A stretch of 18,385 nucleotides of DNA from CAZNKU01 sp964573775. Its GTDB lineage: Bacteria > Bacillota > Clostridia > Monoglobales > Firm-18. The stretch is taken from assembly GCA_964573775.1 (NCBI GenBank), contig CAZNKU010000026.1, forward strand, positions 1-18,385, in the 5' to 3' direction. Both the position numbers and the translations under genes were made by a program. Each line of letters begins with the position of its first letter. Within the stretch, counting starts at the first letter, position 1. Under the pieces are notes generated by a model. That model was not told the DNA's origin and ran no database searches. It saw only the letters and a list, made by a program, of their open reading frames with translations. Below, piece after piece: positions 1 through 5,401 of this stretch.

Positions 1-61
1 GCCCTACAATTGAATATTATTATTAAATCACTTGCGGTAGAACGACTTTTTCGACAGTCTG

Positions 62-89
62 AGACAGTGACTTTTGTCACTGTCTTTTT
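62..89 (+). terminator. Rho-independent terminator-like hairpin
   Basis: A perfect 10-bp stem (62-71 with 76-85, core GACAGTGAC/GTCACTGTC) closes a TTTT loop and is followed by TTTTTG. This is a textbook intrinsic terminator for plus-strand transcription. The gene it would serve would lie before the window starts. Confidence 0.7.
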
Positions 90-180
90 GTGTGCATACG
101 AAAACCAAGCGATAGTCGAGCGGTTCAATAGAGTCTATTACCAATGAATAGATTAAATAAAATCCGCTGTCCGCGGAGGA

Positions 181-206
181 CTTACTTTTGCGTGGGCAAA
201 AGTAAG
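181..206. repeat. Perfect palindrome, 11-bp arms
   Basis: CTTACTTTTGC (181-191) is followed by GTGG and then the exact inverse GCAAAAGTAAG (196-206). Palindromes of this general form (ACTTTT...AAAAGT followed by A-rich and then GC-richer sequence) are, from memory, common in intergenic repeats of many bacteria. No T tract follows, so it is not an obvious terminator. Confidence 0.6.
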
Positions 207-272
207 CAAAAACCACCGCCGGAACGTTCGGTCAGCAACTCGTAATTCGTCAGTTTCTTAAAATTGTCGCAC

Positions 273-304
273 GGTGCTATACGCAAACCCTTTGCGCGAG
301 CACC
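273..304. repeat. Two-part stem-loop
   Basis: An outer stem GGTGCT (273-278)/AGCACC (299-304) encloses an inner perfect stem CGCAAA (282-287)/TTTGCG (291-296) with a CCC loop. It directly abuts the next hairpin at 305-347, so 273-347 could fold into two adjacent stem-loops. Confidence 0.5.
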
Positions 305-347
305 TAAAACCGCCCGCCAGCAGAGGGAAATGATACGGGCGGTTTTA
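305..347. repeat. 12-bp inverted repeat with 19-nt loop
   Basis: TAAAACCGCCCG (305-316) pairs with CGGGCGGTTTTA (336-347). The stem has a GC-rich core with A/T ends, so transcribed in either direction the right arm ends in TTTT. It may be a bidirectional terminator or part of a repeat element. Confidence 0.5.
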
Positions 348-444
348 CGCCAATTTTTTCAAAACCTCGAAACGATTTGCAATCCCTCACTCTACGGCGT
401 ATTTGTCTAAAGGGAAAGTATGTGCCACAGAGAAAGCGCAACCG

Positions 445-484
445 GAAAATCCAAAAACAAGGGTAAAATCATTGTTATTAAATT
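445..484. repeat. 40-bp intergenic repeat, copy 1
   Basis: This stretch matches 5251-5290 at 35 of 40 positions, without gaps and in the same orientation. Both copies lie in intergenic DNA. Shared cores are GAAAATCCAAAAACAA and AAAATCATTGTTAT. The sequence around the two copies does not match, so the repeat unit seems short. Confidence 0.6.
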
Positions 485-506
485 GCGCTGTTATACATTA
501 ATTTTA

Positions 507-542
507 GGGCTGTCGAAAAATAATTTAATTTTTCGACAGCCC
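507..542 (-). repeat. 15-bp perfect inverted repeat containing two TGTCGAA motifs
   Basis: GGGCTGTCGAAAAAT (507-521) and its exact inverse (528-542) flank a 6-nt loop. It lies 11 bp beyond the stop of the minus-strand regulator gene and could end its transcript, although the bases after it on the minus strand (TAAAATTAATG) are only moderately T-rich. Each arm holds TGTCGAA, identical to the core of the Spo0A box. The same 11-mer occurs at 47-57, so a repeat origin is also possible. Confidence 0.5.
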
Positions 543-552
543 GGCATGATTT

Positions 553-795
553 CTATTCTATTTCCTGTTCAAGCTTGTTAAATTCTTCCGTTGAAAAGAA
601 TTCTCCTAATGTTATACCCAATCCGTCACAAATCATTTTGATTGTAAGTATTTGAGGATTTTTGCTTTTTCCATATAAAATATTTTTTAAAGATGATGGT
701 GGCAGTGCTGATATTTCTGCCAATGCGTTTATTGTCATTTTTCGTTCTTCACATAAACCCAAAATCCTGTTTTTTATAACATCTATGGTTTTCAT
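553..795 (-). CDS. Small XRE/Cro-CI-type helix-turn-helix regulator
   Basis: An 80-residue protein that is essentially a single HTH domain. Residues 4-18 form the first helix (IDVIKNRILGLCEER), INALAEISALPPSSLKNIL (about 22-40) is the helix-turn-helix, and LTIKMICDGLGITLGEFF (50-67) gives the last two helices typical of the XRE fold. It is expected to be a cytoplasmic DNA-binding transcription regulator. The start at 795 is chosen because AGAGGTGA stands 5 nt before that ATG; an in-frame upstream ATG would put the ribosome binding site inside the coding region. It is divergent from the CapA-like gene, and two dyad-bearing direct repeats lie between them, so autoregulation and control of the neighbour are likely but inferred. 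There is no ligand-binding domain. The HTH assignment is confident; the target is unknown. Confidence 0.88.
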   Translation of the reverse strand: MKTIDVIKNRILGLCEERKMTINALAEISALPPSSLKNILYGKSKNPQILTIKMICDGLGITLGEFFSTEEFNKLEQEIE

Positions 796-840
796 AAAAT
801 CACCTCTATAAAAATAGTATCCCAAAAAACTTGCTTTTAT

Positions 841-877
841 AGGCTATCTATGATACTATTAGGCTATCTGTGATACT
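841..877. promoter_or_regulatory. Tandem operator candidates, 20-bp period
   Basis: AGGCTATCTATGATACT (841-857) and AGGCTATCTGTGATACT (861-877) differ at one base and start exactly 20 bp apart, two helical turns. Each contains the dyad TATC-N3-GATA (845-855 and 865-875). A related half, ATAGTATC, lies at 814-821. They sit between the divergent HTH gene and the CapA-like gene, just upstream of the latter's -35 box. The natural reading is binding of the XRE protein as two dimers on one face of the DNA; this is inference. Confidence 0.6.
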
Positions 878-898
878 TCATATGTCACCAGTTTTTTG

Positions 899-927
899 TT
901 GATTATTATGTCGAAATGTGTTATTAT
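899..927 (+). promoter_or_regulatory. Sigma-A type promoter of the CapA-like gene
   Basis: TTGATT (899-904), a 17-bp spacer, then TATTAT (922-927), 31 bp before the start codon. The spacer contains TGTCGAAA (909-916), a match to the Spo0A-box core TGNCGAA, placed where a bound protein would block RNA polymerase. Confidence 0.6.
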
Positions 928-958
928 ATGCCTGTAAAAAGTAGAGAGGGCGTATTAT

Positions 959-2137
959 ATGAAGAAAACTTTTAGATTAATTGCTTTAATCCTTTCTGTT
1001 CTAATAATGCTTTGCGGTTGTGGAACAAATGTGAATGAACAGTCCGTTCCCACAATGGCGGAAGTTGAAAAAAATTCAGAAATAAGAATTACTTTTATGG
1101 GGTGTGGTGACAACATAACCTATGTGGGAAATGTACTAGAGGCACAGGAAAATGCCATAGATGGAGGAAGAACATATAATTTTAAGCCTACCTATGAAAA
1201 TGTACTTTCCAAAATAGAGGCGGCAGACATTTCCTTTATAAATCAGGAAACTGTTATGGCAGGGGAAGGCTATCCCATAAAATATTATCCAACCTTCAAC
1301 AGCCCTCAGGATTTGGGCTATGATGTTGTGGAAATGGGTTTTGATGTTGTAAACATTGCCACAAACCATATGCTTGATATGGGTGCGGGCGGGCTTGAAA
1401 ATACAATAGCCTTCTGGAAACATATGGACTGCTTTATGATAGGCGGATATGAAAATGAAGAAGATTTCAATACTGTAAGAATTTATGAAAAAGATGGTAT
1501 AAAAATAGCGTTTTTATCCTTTACATATGCAACTAACGGTATTTCAAAGCCTGCATCTTCCAAACTTGTAATTCCGTATATAGATGACGAAGATATCGTT
1601 TCACAAATTGAAAGTGCAAAACAGCAAGCTGATTTGATTTTTGTTTCCATACATTGGGGAAATGAAGGGGCATTTAAACCAAGTGACGAACAAAAGCGTG
1701 TTGCACAGCTTATTGCAGACAGCGGTGCAGATGCAATTATCGGACATCACCCCCACGTTATACAGCCTGTTGATTGGCTTACGGGCAAGGATGGAAATAA
1801 AACACTCTGTGTATATTCACTTGGTAACTTTGTTGCAGAGCAAGCCTACGACTACAATATGGTAGGCGGAATAATAGAATTTGACATAGTTTCCGAAAAT
1901 GGTGAGGCATATATAGAAAATCCTGTGTTTACACCTACAATGTACCATTTTGAAAAGAATTTCCGTGGCAATAAAGTATACTATCTGTATGATTATACAA
2001 AAGAGCTTGCAAATAAACACGCTGTAAGCAATTACTACGGCAATTCAATGTCATATGAACGACTTTACAAGTATGTAACCGATATAATAGACAAAGAATT
2101 TTTGCCAACAGAATTTGCAGAAAAATATTGTGAATAA
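959..2137 (+). CDS. CapA-family metallophosphoesterase-like lipoprotein
   Basis: A 392-residue exported protein of the PGA_cap/CapA family, related to the poly-gamma-glutamate capsule protein CapA; the substrate in this family is often unknown. Residues 1-21 are a lipoprotein signal peptide with lipobox LCGC, so Cys21 would be lipidated and the protein held on the outer face of the membrane. The family motifs follow in order: GD at 50-51, NQE at 95-97 (commonly NLE), the TNH motif at 135-137 within NIATNHMLDMG, HWGNEG from 232, GHHPH at 262-266 and SLGN at 287-290, the metal-site motifs of a calcineurin-like fold. GAGAGGG about 8 nt upstream supports the ATG. It stands alone, divergent from an XRE regulator. 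No other capsule (capB/capC) genes are visible, so a capsule role should not be assumed; envelope polymer metabolism is the safer reading. Confidence 0.85.
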   Translation: MKKTFRLIALILSVLIMLCGCGTNVNEQSVPTMAEVEKNSEIRITFMGCGDNITYVGNVLEAQENAIDGGRTYNFKPTYENVLSKIEAADISFINQETVMAGEGYPIKYYPTFNSPQDLGYDVVEMGFDVVNIATNHMLDMGAGGLENTIAFWKHMDCFMIGGYENEEDFNTVRIYEKDGIKIAFLSFTYATNGISKPASSKLVIPYIDDEDIVSQIESAKQQADLIFVSIHWGNEGAFKPSDEQKRVAQLIADSGADAIIGHHPHVIQPVDWLTGKDGNKTLCVYSLGNFVAEQAYDYNMVGGIIEFDIVSENGEAYIENPVFTPTMYHFEKNFRGNKVYYLYDYTKELANKHAVSNYYGNSMSYERLYKYVTDIIDKEFLPTEFAEKYCE

Positions 2138-2140
2138 CAA

Positions 2141-2193
2141 AAAGGCTGTGAAGGGCCAATCATCCCTAAGATGAACCGCCCTTCGCAGCCTTT
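2141..2193 (-). terminator. Long terminator hairpin between convergent units
   Basis: A 16-bp stem with one G-T pair (2141-2156 with 2178-2193, outer AAAGGCTG/CAGCCTTT) has an inner TCATC/GATGA pairing in its loop. On the minus strand it is followed by a T run (CCTTTTTGTTATT), so it ends the rodA/tRNA-Arg unit. On the plus strand it lies 3 bp after the CapA-like stop and may also help end that transcript, although the T tract there is weaker. Confidence 0.8.
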
Positions 2194-2197
2194 GGTT

Positions 2198-2362
2198 CTA
2201 TAATACTTTAATTGTATATACACAAGGAGTATTTGCAGTAAAACTGTCAAAACGGATACGTACTTTGTCGCTTGTTGCGTTGTATGTGATTTCGTATTCC
2301 GGTTTGCCGTCAGCCTTTTCAATTACCGTGTATTCTTTGTCGTCCAATGTTATTTTTATTGT
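2198..2362 (-). pseudogene. C-terminal coding remnant abutting the tRNA-Arg 3' end
   Basis: One minus-strand frame stays open for 54 codons up to a TAG at 2198-2200 and reads like a real protein, for example TLDDKEYTVIEKADGKPEYE early and TPCVYTIKVL at the end. Alternating beta-strand-like and charged segments suggest the C-terminus of a beta-rich domain. It has no usable start: the frame begins inside the tRNA gene, and the only internal TTG lacks a ribosome binding site. The likely explanation is the tail of a gene whose front was lost when something joined at the tRNA 3' end. The parent family is not recognised. A real but unusually started small gene is the alternative. Confidence 0.45.
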
Positions 2363-2436
2363 GGCACCCCCGACCGGAATCGAACCGATGACTAACCCTT
2401 AGGAGGGGCTTGTAATATCCTCTTTACTACGGGGGC
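2362..2436 (-). tRNA. tRNA-Arg (anticodon CCT)
   Basis: A complete 75-nt cloverleaf with encoded CCA. The acceptor stem GCCCCCG pairs with CGGGGGT (G-T at the first pair). The D arm is GTAA/TTAC, the anticodon stem AGCCC/GGGTT closes the loop CTCCTAA with anticodon CCT, and the T arm ATCGG/CCGGT holds the loop TTCGATT. It decodes AGG arginine codons. It lies 26 bp after rodA in the same direction with no terminator between them on this strand, so it may be read from the rodA transcript. Its 3' end borders the coding remnant at 2198-2362. Confidence 0.95.
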
Positions 2437-2441
2437 GTATG

Positions 2442-2461
2442 AACGGCGAAAAACCGCCGTT
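2442..2461. other. Short hairpin between rodA and tRNA-Arg
   Basis: AACGGCG (2442-2448) and CGCCGTT (2455-2461) form a 7-bp stem with a 6-nt loop. On the minus strand it immediately follows the rodA stop but lacks a T tract, so read-through into the tRNA is expected. It could mark a processing site. On the plus strand it ends in TTTT and could stop antisense transcripts. Confidence 0.4.
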
Positions 2462-2462
2462 T

Positions 2463-3584
2463 TTAAAATGATGAATCAAAATGAAGTGTCTTTCTTCGCA
2501 TATAAACATTAAGCACAAGACCAAGTGCCATACAGTTTGTCATTACCGACGAACCGCCATAACTTATAAACGGTAGCGGAATGCCTGTAACAGGCATAAT
2601 GCCTATTGCCATACCCACATTTTCAAAGGTGTGGAAAAGCCACATTGCCGCAACACCCATACATATAAAACTGCCAAGCTCGTCTTTGGCTTTTCTTGCA
2701 ATATGAATACATCTTAAAATAAGAAACATAAGCACAAGTACGGTAATCATACACATTATAATTCCGCCCTCTTCACCAATAACGGAATATATAAAGTCTG
2801 TATGCTTTTCGGGAAGATAGCCCATCTGAGTCTGAATTCCCTTAAACAAGCCTTTGCCTGTAACCTGCCCCGAGCCTATTGCAATTTTACTTTGCATAAC
2901 ATGGTAACCGTAAGATTCTGCGGCACTTTCCGGATTAAAAAGTGCATATATACGGTTTTTCTGATATGAGTCAAAAAAGAAAAACCACGAAATAACTGCC
3001 ACAACCACCCCTGTTATGCCGCCGGCAAGAATATATCTCCAGTCGATGTTTGCAACAAATATCATAACAATAAATATAAATACAAATACCATGGCACTGC
3101 CAAAGTCGGGCTGTGCCAGAATAAGACACAGGGGTATGGCAAGATGACAAAGCAATAAAAATACATTTTTTATATAGTTAATATCATCTTTTATTGTATC
3201 AAGGTGCTTTGCCAGTGTAAGAATAAAGCATACCTTTACAATTTCAGCAGGTTGTATACCAATGCTTCCGAAACGAATCCAGCCCTTTGTACCGGTAGAT
3301 TCTCCGCCAATACCTATTATAAGAACAAGTATAAGTAAAAAAAGTGACAAACCGGTAAAAAATTTCCAAAGGCTTGATAAATCTTCGTAGTCTATGCAGG
3401 TTATTACATACATAAGGATAATGCCTATTAAAATACCCACACCCTGGACAATTACAAATTTCATATTACCATCCATAGACCTTGTTGCACTGTATATAAA
3501 AACAAGTCCTATGGTTACAGCGGCAACAAACAGAAGCATTAAAATTTTATCGAATTTTTTTATGTTGTTGATAAATGTACTCAT
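2463..3584 (-). CDS. rodA: RodA-like SEDS peptidoglycan polymerase
   Basis: A 373-residue, roughly ten-helix membrane protein of the SEDS family (RodA/FtsW/SpoVE), which polymerises lipid II glycan strands together with a class B penicillin-binding protein. Landmarks: GTKGWIRFGSIGIQPAE (98-114) with the conserved Trp102, QPDFGSA (158-164), SGQVTGKG (238-245), PEKHTDFIYSVIGEEGG (258-274) with the essential aspartate at 263, and the C-terminal GIPLPFISYGGSS (334-346). The loop QTQMGYLPEKHTDFIYS favours RodA (elongation) over FtsW, but no mreC, mreD or PBP2 gene is nearby to confirm this. The start at 3584 is chosen because AAGAGGT stands 7 nt upstream; an ATG 7 codons earlier would place that site inside the gene. 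It shares a divergent promoter region with the DivIVA-like gene, so two cell-shape genes are head to head. Confidence 0.92.
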   Translation of the reverse strand: MSTFINNIKKFDKILMLLFVAAVTIGLVFIYSATRSMDGNMKFVIVQGVGILIGIILMYVITCIDYEDLSSLWKFFTGLSLFLLILVLIIGIGGESTGTKGWIRFGSIGIQPAEIVKVCFILTLAKHLDTIKDDINYIKNVFLLLCHLAIPLCLILAQPDFGSAMVFVFIFIVMIFVANIDWRYILAGGITGVVVAVISWFFFFDSYQKNRIYALFNPESAAESYGYHVMQSKIAIGSGQVTGKGLFKGIQTQMGYLPEKHTDFIYSVIGEEGGIIMCMITVLVLMFLILRCIHIARKAKDELGSFICMGVAAMWLFHTFENVGMAIGIMPVTGIPLPFISYGGSSVMTNCMALGLVLNVYMRRKTLHFDSSF

Positions 3585-3615
3585 TAATATACCTCTTAAA
3601 AACAATCATATAATA

Positions 3616-3643
3616 AGTATACCACAAAATTTGTAAAAAACAA
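3616..3643 (-). promoter_or_regulatory. rodA promoter
   Basis: On the minus strand TTGTTT (3638-3643), a 16-bp spacer and an extended -10 TGG-TATACT (hexamer at 3616-3621), 31 bp before the rodA start. It abuts the divergent promoter at 3644-3672. Confidence 0.55.
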
Positions 3644-3672
3644 TAGACGAATCCAAAAAAATATTATATAAT
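3644..3672 (+). promoter_or_regulatory. Promoter of the DivIVA-like gene
   Basis: TAGACG (3644-3649), 17 bp, TATAAT (3667-3672), 31 bp before the start codon. The -10 is perfect and the -35 matches TTGACA at four of six positions. A second TATAAT overlaps at 3672-3677. Confidence 0.55.
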
Positions 3673-3703
3673 ATAATCAATGTAATATAAGAGGTGATTT
3701 ATA

Positions 3704-4117
3704 ATGGCTAAACTTTTCCGTGGCGCATTATTTGGTTACAACAAAAAGGATGTTCAAAAATATGTAGAGGAAATAAGCTTTAATTTCAATGCACAGCTTA
3801 ATTCTTACAAGGTTGAAATTGAAAGACTTAACGGTCAGAAGGCAGAGCTTGATGCCAAAAGAGCTGAAATAGAAAGCAAAAAGGCGGCAATTTCCGATGC
3901 TATTATTTCCGCACAGGAGCAGGGCGAAAGAATAATTGCCGATGCCCGTATAAAGGCTGAGGAGGAATATAAGGAATCTCAGCAGAAAGTCGCTGATGAA
4001 AATCAGAAGCTTGTAAAAATAAGACGGGAAATTATAAATATCCGTCGTAATGCAATTAAAACACTTAATAATCTTAATATAGATTCGGATGAATCTGAAA
4101 ATACTGACGAAAAATAA
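3704..4117 (+). CDS. DivIVA/GpsB-like coiled-coil cell-division protein
   Basis: A 137-residue protein. Residues 5-24 (FRGALFGYNKKDVQKYVEEI) form the N-terminal DivIVA signature, which in this family binds curved membrane or division proteins. From about residue 25 to 115 it is a charged coiled coil rich in E, K, A and Q, ending in an acidic tail (SDESENTDEK). It is shorter than B. subtilis DivIVA (about 164 residues) and longer than GpsB (about 98), so the exact subfamily is open. AAGAGGTGA 6-7 nt before ATG is a strong ribosome binding site. Being head to head with rodA fits a role at sites of envelope growth, where it would recruit or position wall enzymes; that link is inferred from location. 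No cysteine and no membrane helix are seen. Confidence 0.82.
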   Translation: MAKLFRGALFGYNKKDVQKYVEEISFNFNAQLNSYKVEIERLNGQKAELDAKRAEIESKKAAISDAIISAQEQGERIIADARIKAEEEYKESQQKVADENQKLVKIRREIINIRRNAIKTLNNLNIDSDESENTDEK

Positions 4118-4176
4118 AATTTTCAGTAACCTCCTTGTTAAAAAATGAGTACAATGTATTGTAGTTATATTTTAAG

Positions 4177-4202
4177 GCATACGGTGGTCTACTATCGTGT
4201 GC
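4177..4202 (+). promoter_or_regulatory. Leader hairpin just before the ribosome binding site
   Basis: GCATACGGTGG (4177-4187) pairs with the stretch ending GTGTGC (4192-4202) in an 11-bp stem that uses several G-T pairs and leaves a 4-nt loop (TCTA). The Shine-Dalgarno AAGGAGG begins at 4205, right after the stem. A separate perfect palindrome TACAATGTATTGTA lies at 4150-4163. The pair could be a leader regulatory structure and an operator; both readings are inference. Confidence 0.45.
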
Positions 4203-4219
4203 TTAAGGAGGTGCATTGT

Positions 4220-4456
4220 ATGTACGATGAAAGATGTTGTATAAAGACCTGTTGCTTTGATATTGTAATTGCCATTGTTGCCGCTGTTATGACATTGGCA
4301 TTGGGTATTATTACAGGTGTAGTGATAGGCGAACCGCTTATACCTGCCATTTCTGCATTGGTGCTGTTCTTTGTGTCTATGCTTGTACTTTTGGTTGTAC
4401 TGCTTATACTAAGACGCTGTCGCAGAGGCAGAGAAGAGGGTTGTTTCGAAAGATAG
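4220..4456 (+). CDS. Small cysteine-containing two-helix membrane protein, function unknown
   Basis: A 78-residue protein that I cannot assign to a named family. The N-terminus MYDERCCIKTCCFD has two CC pairs (Cys6/7 and 11/12). Two hydrophobic helices follow at about 13-37 and 42-64, joined by a short GEPLIP turn, and the basic tail RRCRRGREEGCFER has two more cysteines (67 and 75). If the tail is cytoplasmic (positive-inside), both ends and all six cysteines face the cytoplasm, which could suit metal or thiol chemistry; this is inference. The start at 4220 is set by AAGGAGG (4205-4211) with 8-nt spacing; the longer open frame upstream has no such site and runs through the leader hairpin. 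It lies between a DivIVA-like gene and a HAD phosphatase gene, with its own leader and a downstream hairpin. Confidence 0.75.
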   Translation: MYDERCCIKTCCFDIVIAIVAAVMTLALGIITGVVIGEPLIPAISALVLFFVSMLVLLVVLLILRRCRRGREEGCFER

Positions 4457-4464
4457 TAAGTTAT

Positions 4465-4492
4465 GTCGGCACAGTATATTTGCTGTGCCGAT
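4465..4492 (+). other. Intergenic hairpin
   Basis: TCGGCACAG (4466-4474) and CTGTGCCGA (4483-4491) form a perfect 9-bp stem, extendable by a G-T pair, with an 8-nt loop. It lies between the 78-residue membrane protein and the HAD phosphatase gene. No T tract follows, so it is either a weak terminator or an mRNA processing or stability element. Confidence 0.5.
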
Positions 4493-4514
4493 AATGATAT
4501 AAAGGGGATAAATT

Positions 4515-5099
4515 ATGAACACGTACGATTTCGATAAGACAATTTATGACGGTGACTGCACGGTAGACTTTTATAAGTACTGCCTGAAAAAGTATCCTGT
4601 AATATACAAAAAAATCCCTGAAGTTTTGTGGTTTGGTCTGCTTTTTAAACTTGGTATAACAAAAAAGAAGGATTTTAAAAGCCGCTTTTTTAAATTTGCC
4701 ACACTACTGCCCGACCTTAACGGTGCGGTAGCGGATTTCTGGAGCAAAAATAAGCACAAAATAAAAAAATTCTATCTTGAAAATCAAAGGGAGGATGATG
4801 TTATAATTTCCGCATCTCCAACCTTTATACTTGATGAAATTTGCAGACTTCTTAATATAAAGCATCTGTATGCCACAAATGTAGATTTAAAAACAGGCAA
4901 AATTATAGGCGAAAACTGCTACGGTGAGGAAAAGGTAAAAAGATTTTATGAGGCGGGATATAATAAGGACAGTATTGATGAATTTTATTCCGACTCTCTT
5001 TCCGATTCTCCGTTGGCAGAAATTTCAAAGAAGGCATTTATTGTAATTAAAGAAAAGCTTATTCCGTGGGAGGAATACCAAAAAAGTAAGAAATTATGA
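4515..5099 (+). CDS. HAD-superfamily phosphatase (SerB-like, subclass IB)
   Basis: A 194-residue soluble hydrolase with all four HAD motifs: motif I DFDKT (Asp5 nucleophile, Asp7 acid/base), motif II SAS at 99-101 within VIISASP, motif III Lys140 in EEKVKRF, and motif IV DSLSD at 160-164. The helical cap between motifs I and II matches subclass IB, which includes phosphoserine phosphatases and many enzymes of unknown substrate. The sequence does not reveal the substrate; the basic, aromatic cap (about 20-90) would determine it. AAGGGGA about 7 nt before ATG supports the start. It is the last gene of the plus-strand series and is followed after 11 bp by a clear terminator. A phospholipid-precursor or sugar phosphatase role is possible but not shown. 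Confidence 0.85.
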   Translation: MNTYDFDKTIYDGDCTVDFYKYCLKKYPVIYKKIPEVLWFGLLFKLGITKKKDFKSRFFKFATLLPDLNGAVADFWSKNKHKIKKFYLENQREDDVIISASPTFILDEICRLLNIKHLYATNVDLKTGKIIGENCYGEEKVKRFYEAGYNKDSIDEFYSDSLSDSPLAEISKKAFIVIKEKLIPWEEYQKSKKL

Positions 5100-5110
5100 G
5101 GCATACTCTA

Positions 5111-5149
5111 AAGGACAGTAACTTTGACCGGCTACTGTCCTTATATTTT
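5111..5149 (+). terminator. Terminator of the HAD phosphatase gene
   Basis: AAGGACAGTA (5111-5120) pairs perfectly with TACTGTCCTT (5133-5142) and is followed by ATATTTT. It lies 11 bp after the stop codon. Confidence 0.8.
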
Positions 5150-5333
5150 ACTCCGCTGTCCAATTTTAAATGGATAATTGATAGTGGATAGTTGTGGAAA
5201 AAACACTCCGTGTTTCTTTGAATTAAATGTTTTAATCAAACAGTAACCCAGAAAATCCAAAAACAAAAGGAAAATCATTGTTATCAATTTCCACAGTACC
5301 ACGTCGGAGACATTATTATATTTTCAAGTGTGC
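5150..5333. other. Gene-free spacer between two facing terminators
   Basis: No gene is seen in this stretch. It holds TCCGCTGTCC at about 5153 (also present at about 172), a short perfect hairpin AAACAC-TCC-GTGTTT near 5209-5223, the second copy of the 40-bp repeat (5251-5290), and a TGATAGTGGATAGTTGTGG-type AT-rich segment. The shared fragments link it to the 1-552 region and suggest remains of the same repeat family. Confidence 0.4.
5251..5290. repeat. 40-bp intergenic repeat, copy 2
   Basis: It matches 445-484 at 35 of 40 positions in the same orientation without gaps. It lies between two convergent genes, outside both terminators. Confidence 0.6.
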
Positions 5334-5368
5334 AAAAAGGATAGTAATTTTAAGTAATTACTATCCTT
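5334..5368 (-). terminator. Terminator of the nucleotidyltransferase gene
   Basis: On the minus strand a perfect 13-bp stem (5356-5368 with 5337-5349, AAGGATAGTAATT/AATTACTATCCTT) with a 6-nt loop is followed by TTTTT. Its outer stem differs by one base from that of the facing terminator at 5111-5142. Confidence 0.85.
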
Positions 5369-5401
5369 AAGATGACTTCTCATATTTCCATGCTTTTTAT
5401 T

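Larger units (their letters stand above)
1..552. other. Gene-free, hairpin-rich intergenic stretch
   Basis: I see no convincing gene here. The one open frame longer than 60 codons (minus strand, 28-216) has no ribosome binding site and runs through a palindrome. The stretch instead holds a series of inverted repeats, listed separately (62-89, 181-206, 273-304, 305-347, 507-542). It looks less AT-rich in its middle part (about 160-350) than the flanking intergenic DNA. The sequence TTTTTCGACAG at 47-57 recurs inverted at 510-520, so the block could be a relic of a small non-autonomous repeat element. That reading is an inference; no transposase and no clear target-site duplication were found. 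Confidence 0.55.

Noticed and set aside
28..216. 62-codon minus-strand open frame in the first spacer
   Set aside because: No ribosome binding site, and it runs through the terminator-like hairpin and an 11-bp palindrome; it looks like a chance frame in a repeat.
62..542. CRISPR array
   Set aside because: The repeats here are inverted and unequal; there are no regularly spaced direct repeats with unique spacers and no cas genes.
959..2137. Reading the CapA-like gene as evidence of a poly-gamma-glutamate capsule locus
   Set aside because: No capB, capC or other capsule genes are nearby, and many CapA-family proteins are unrelated to capsules.
2065..2322. 85-codon minus-strand open frame near tRNA-Arg
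   Set aside because: It crosses the terminator and enters the CapA-like gene antisense. The overlapping 54-codon frame in a different phase reads much more like protein.
2442..2461. Terminator separating rodA from tRNA-Arg
   Set aside because: The 7-bp stem lacks a T tract on the minus strand, so it probably does not stop the rodA transcript.
3394..3636. 80-codon plus-strand open frame antisense to rodA
   Set aside because: No ribosome binding site; composition is that expected of the complement of a membrane-protein gene.
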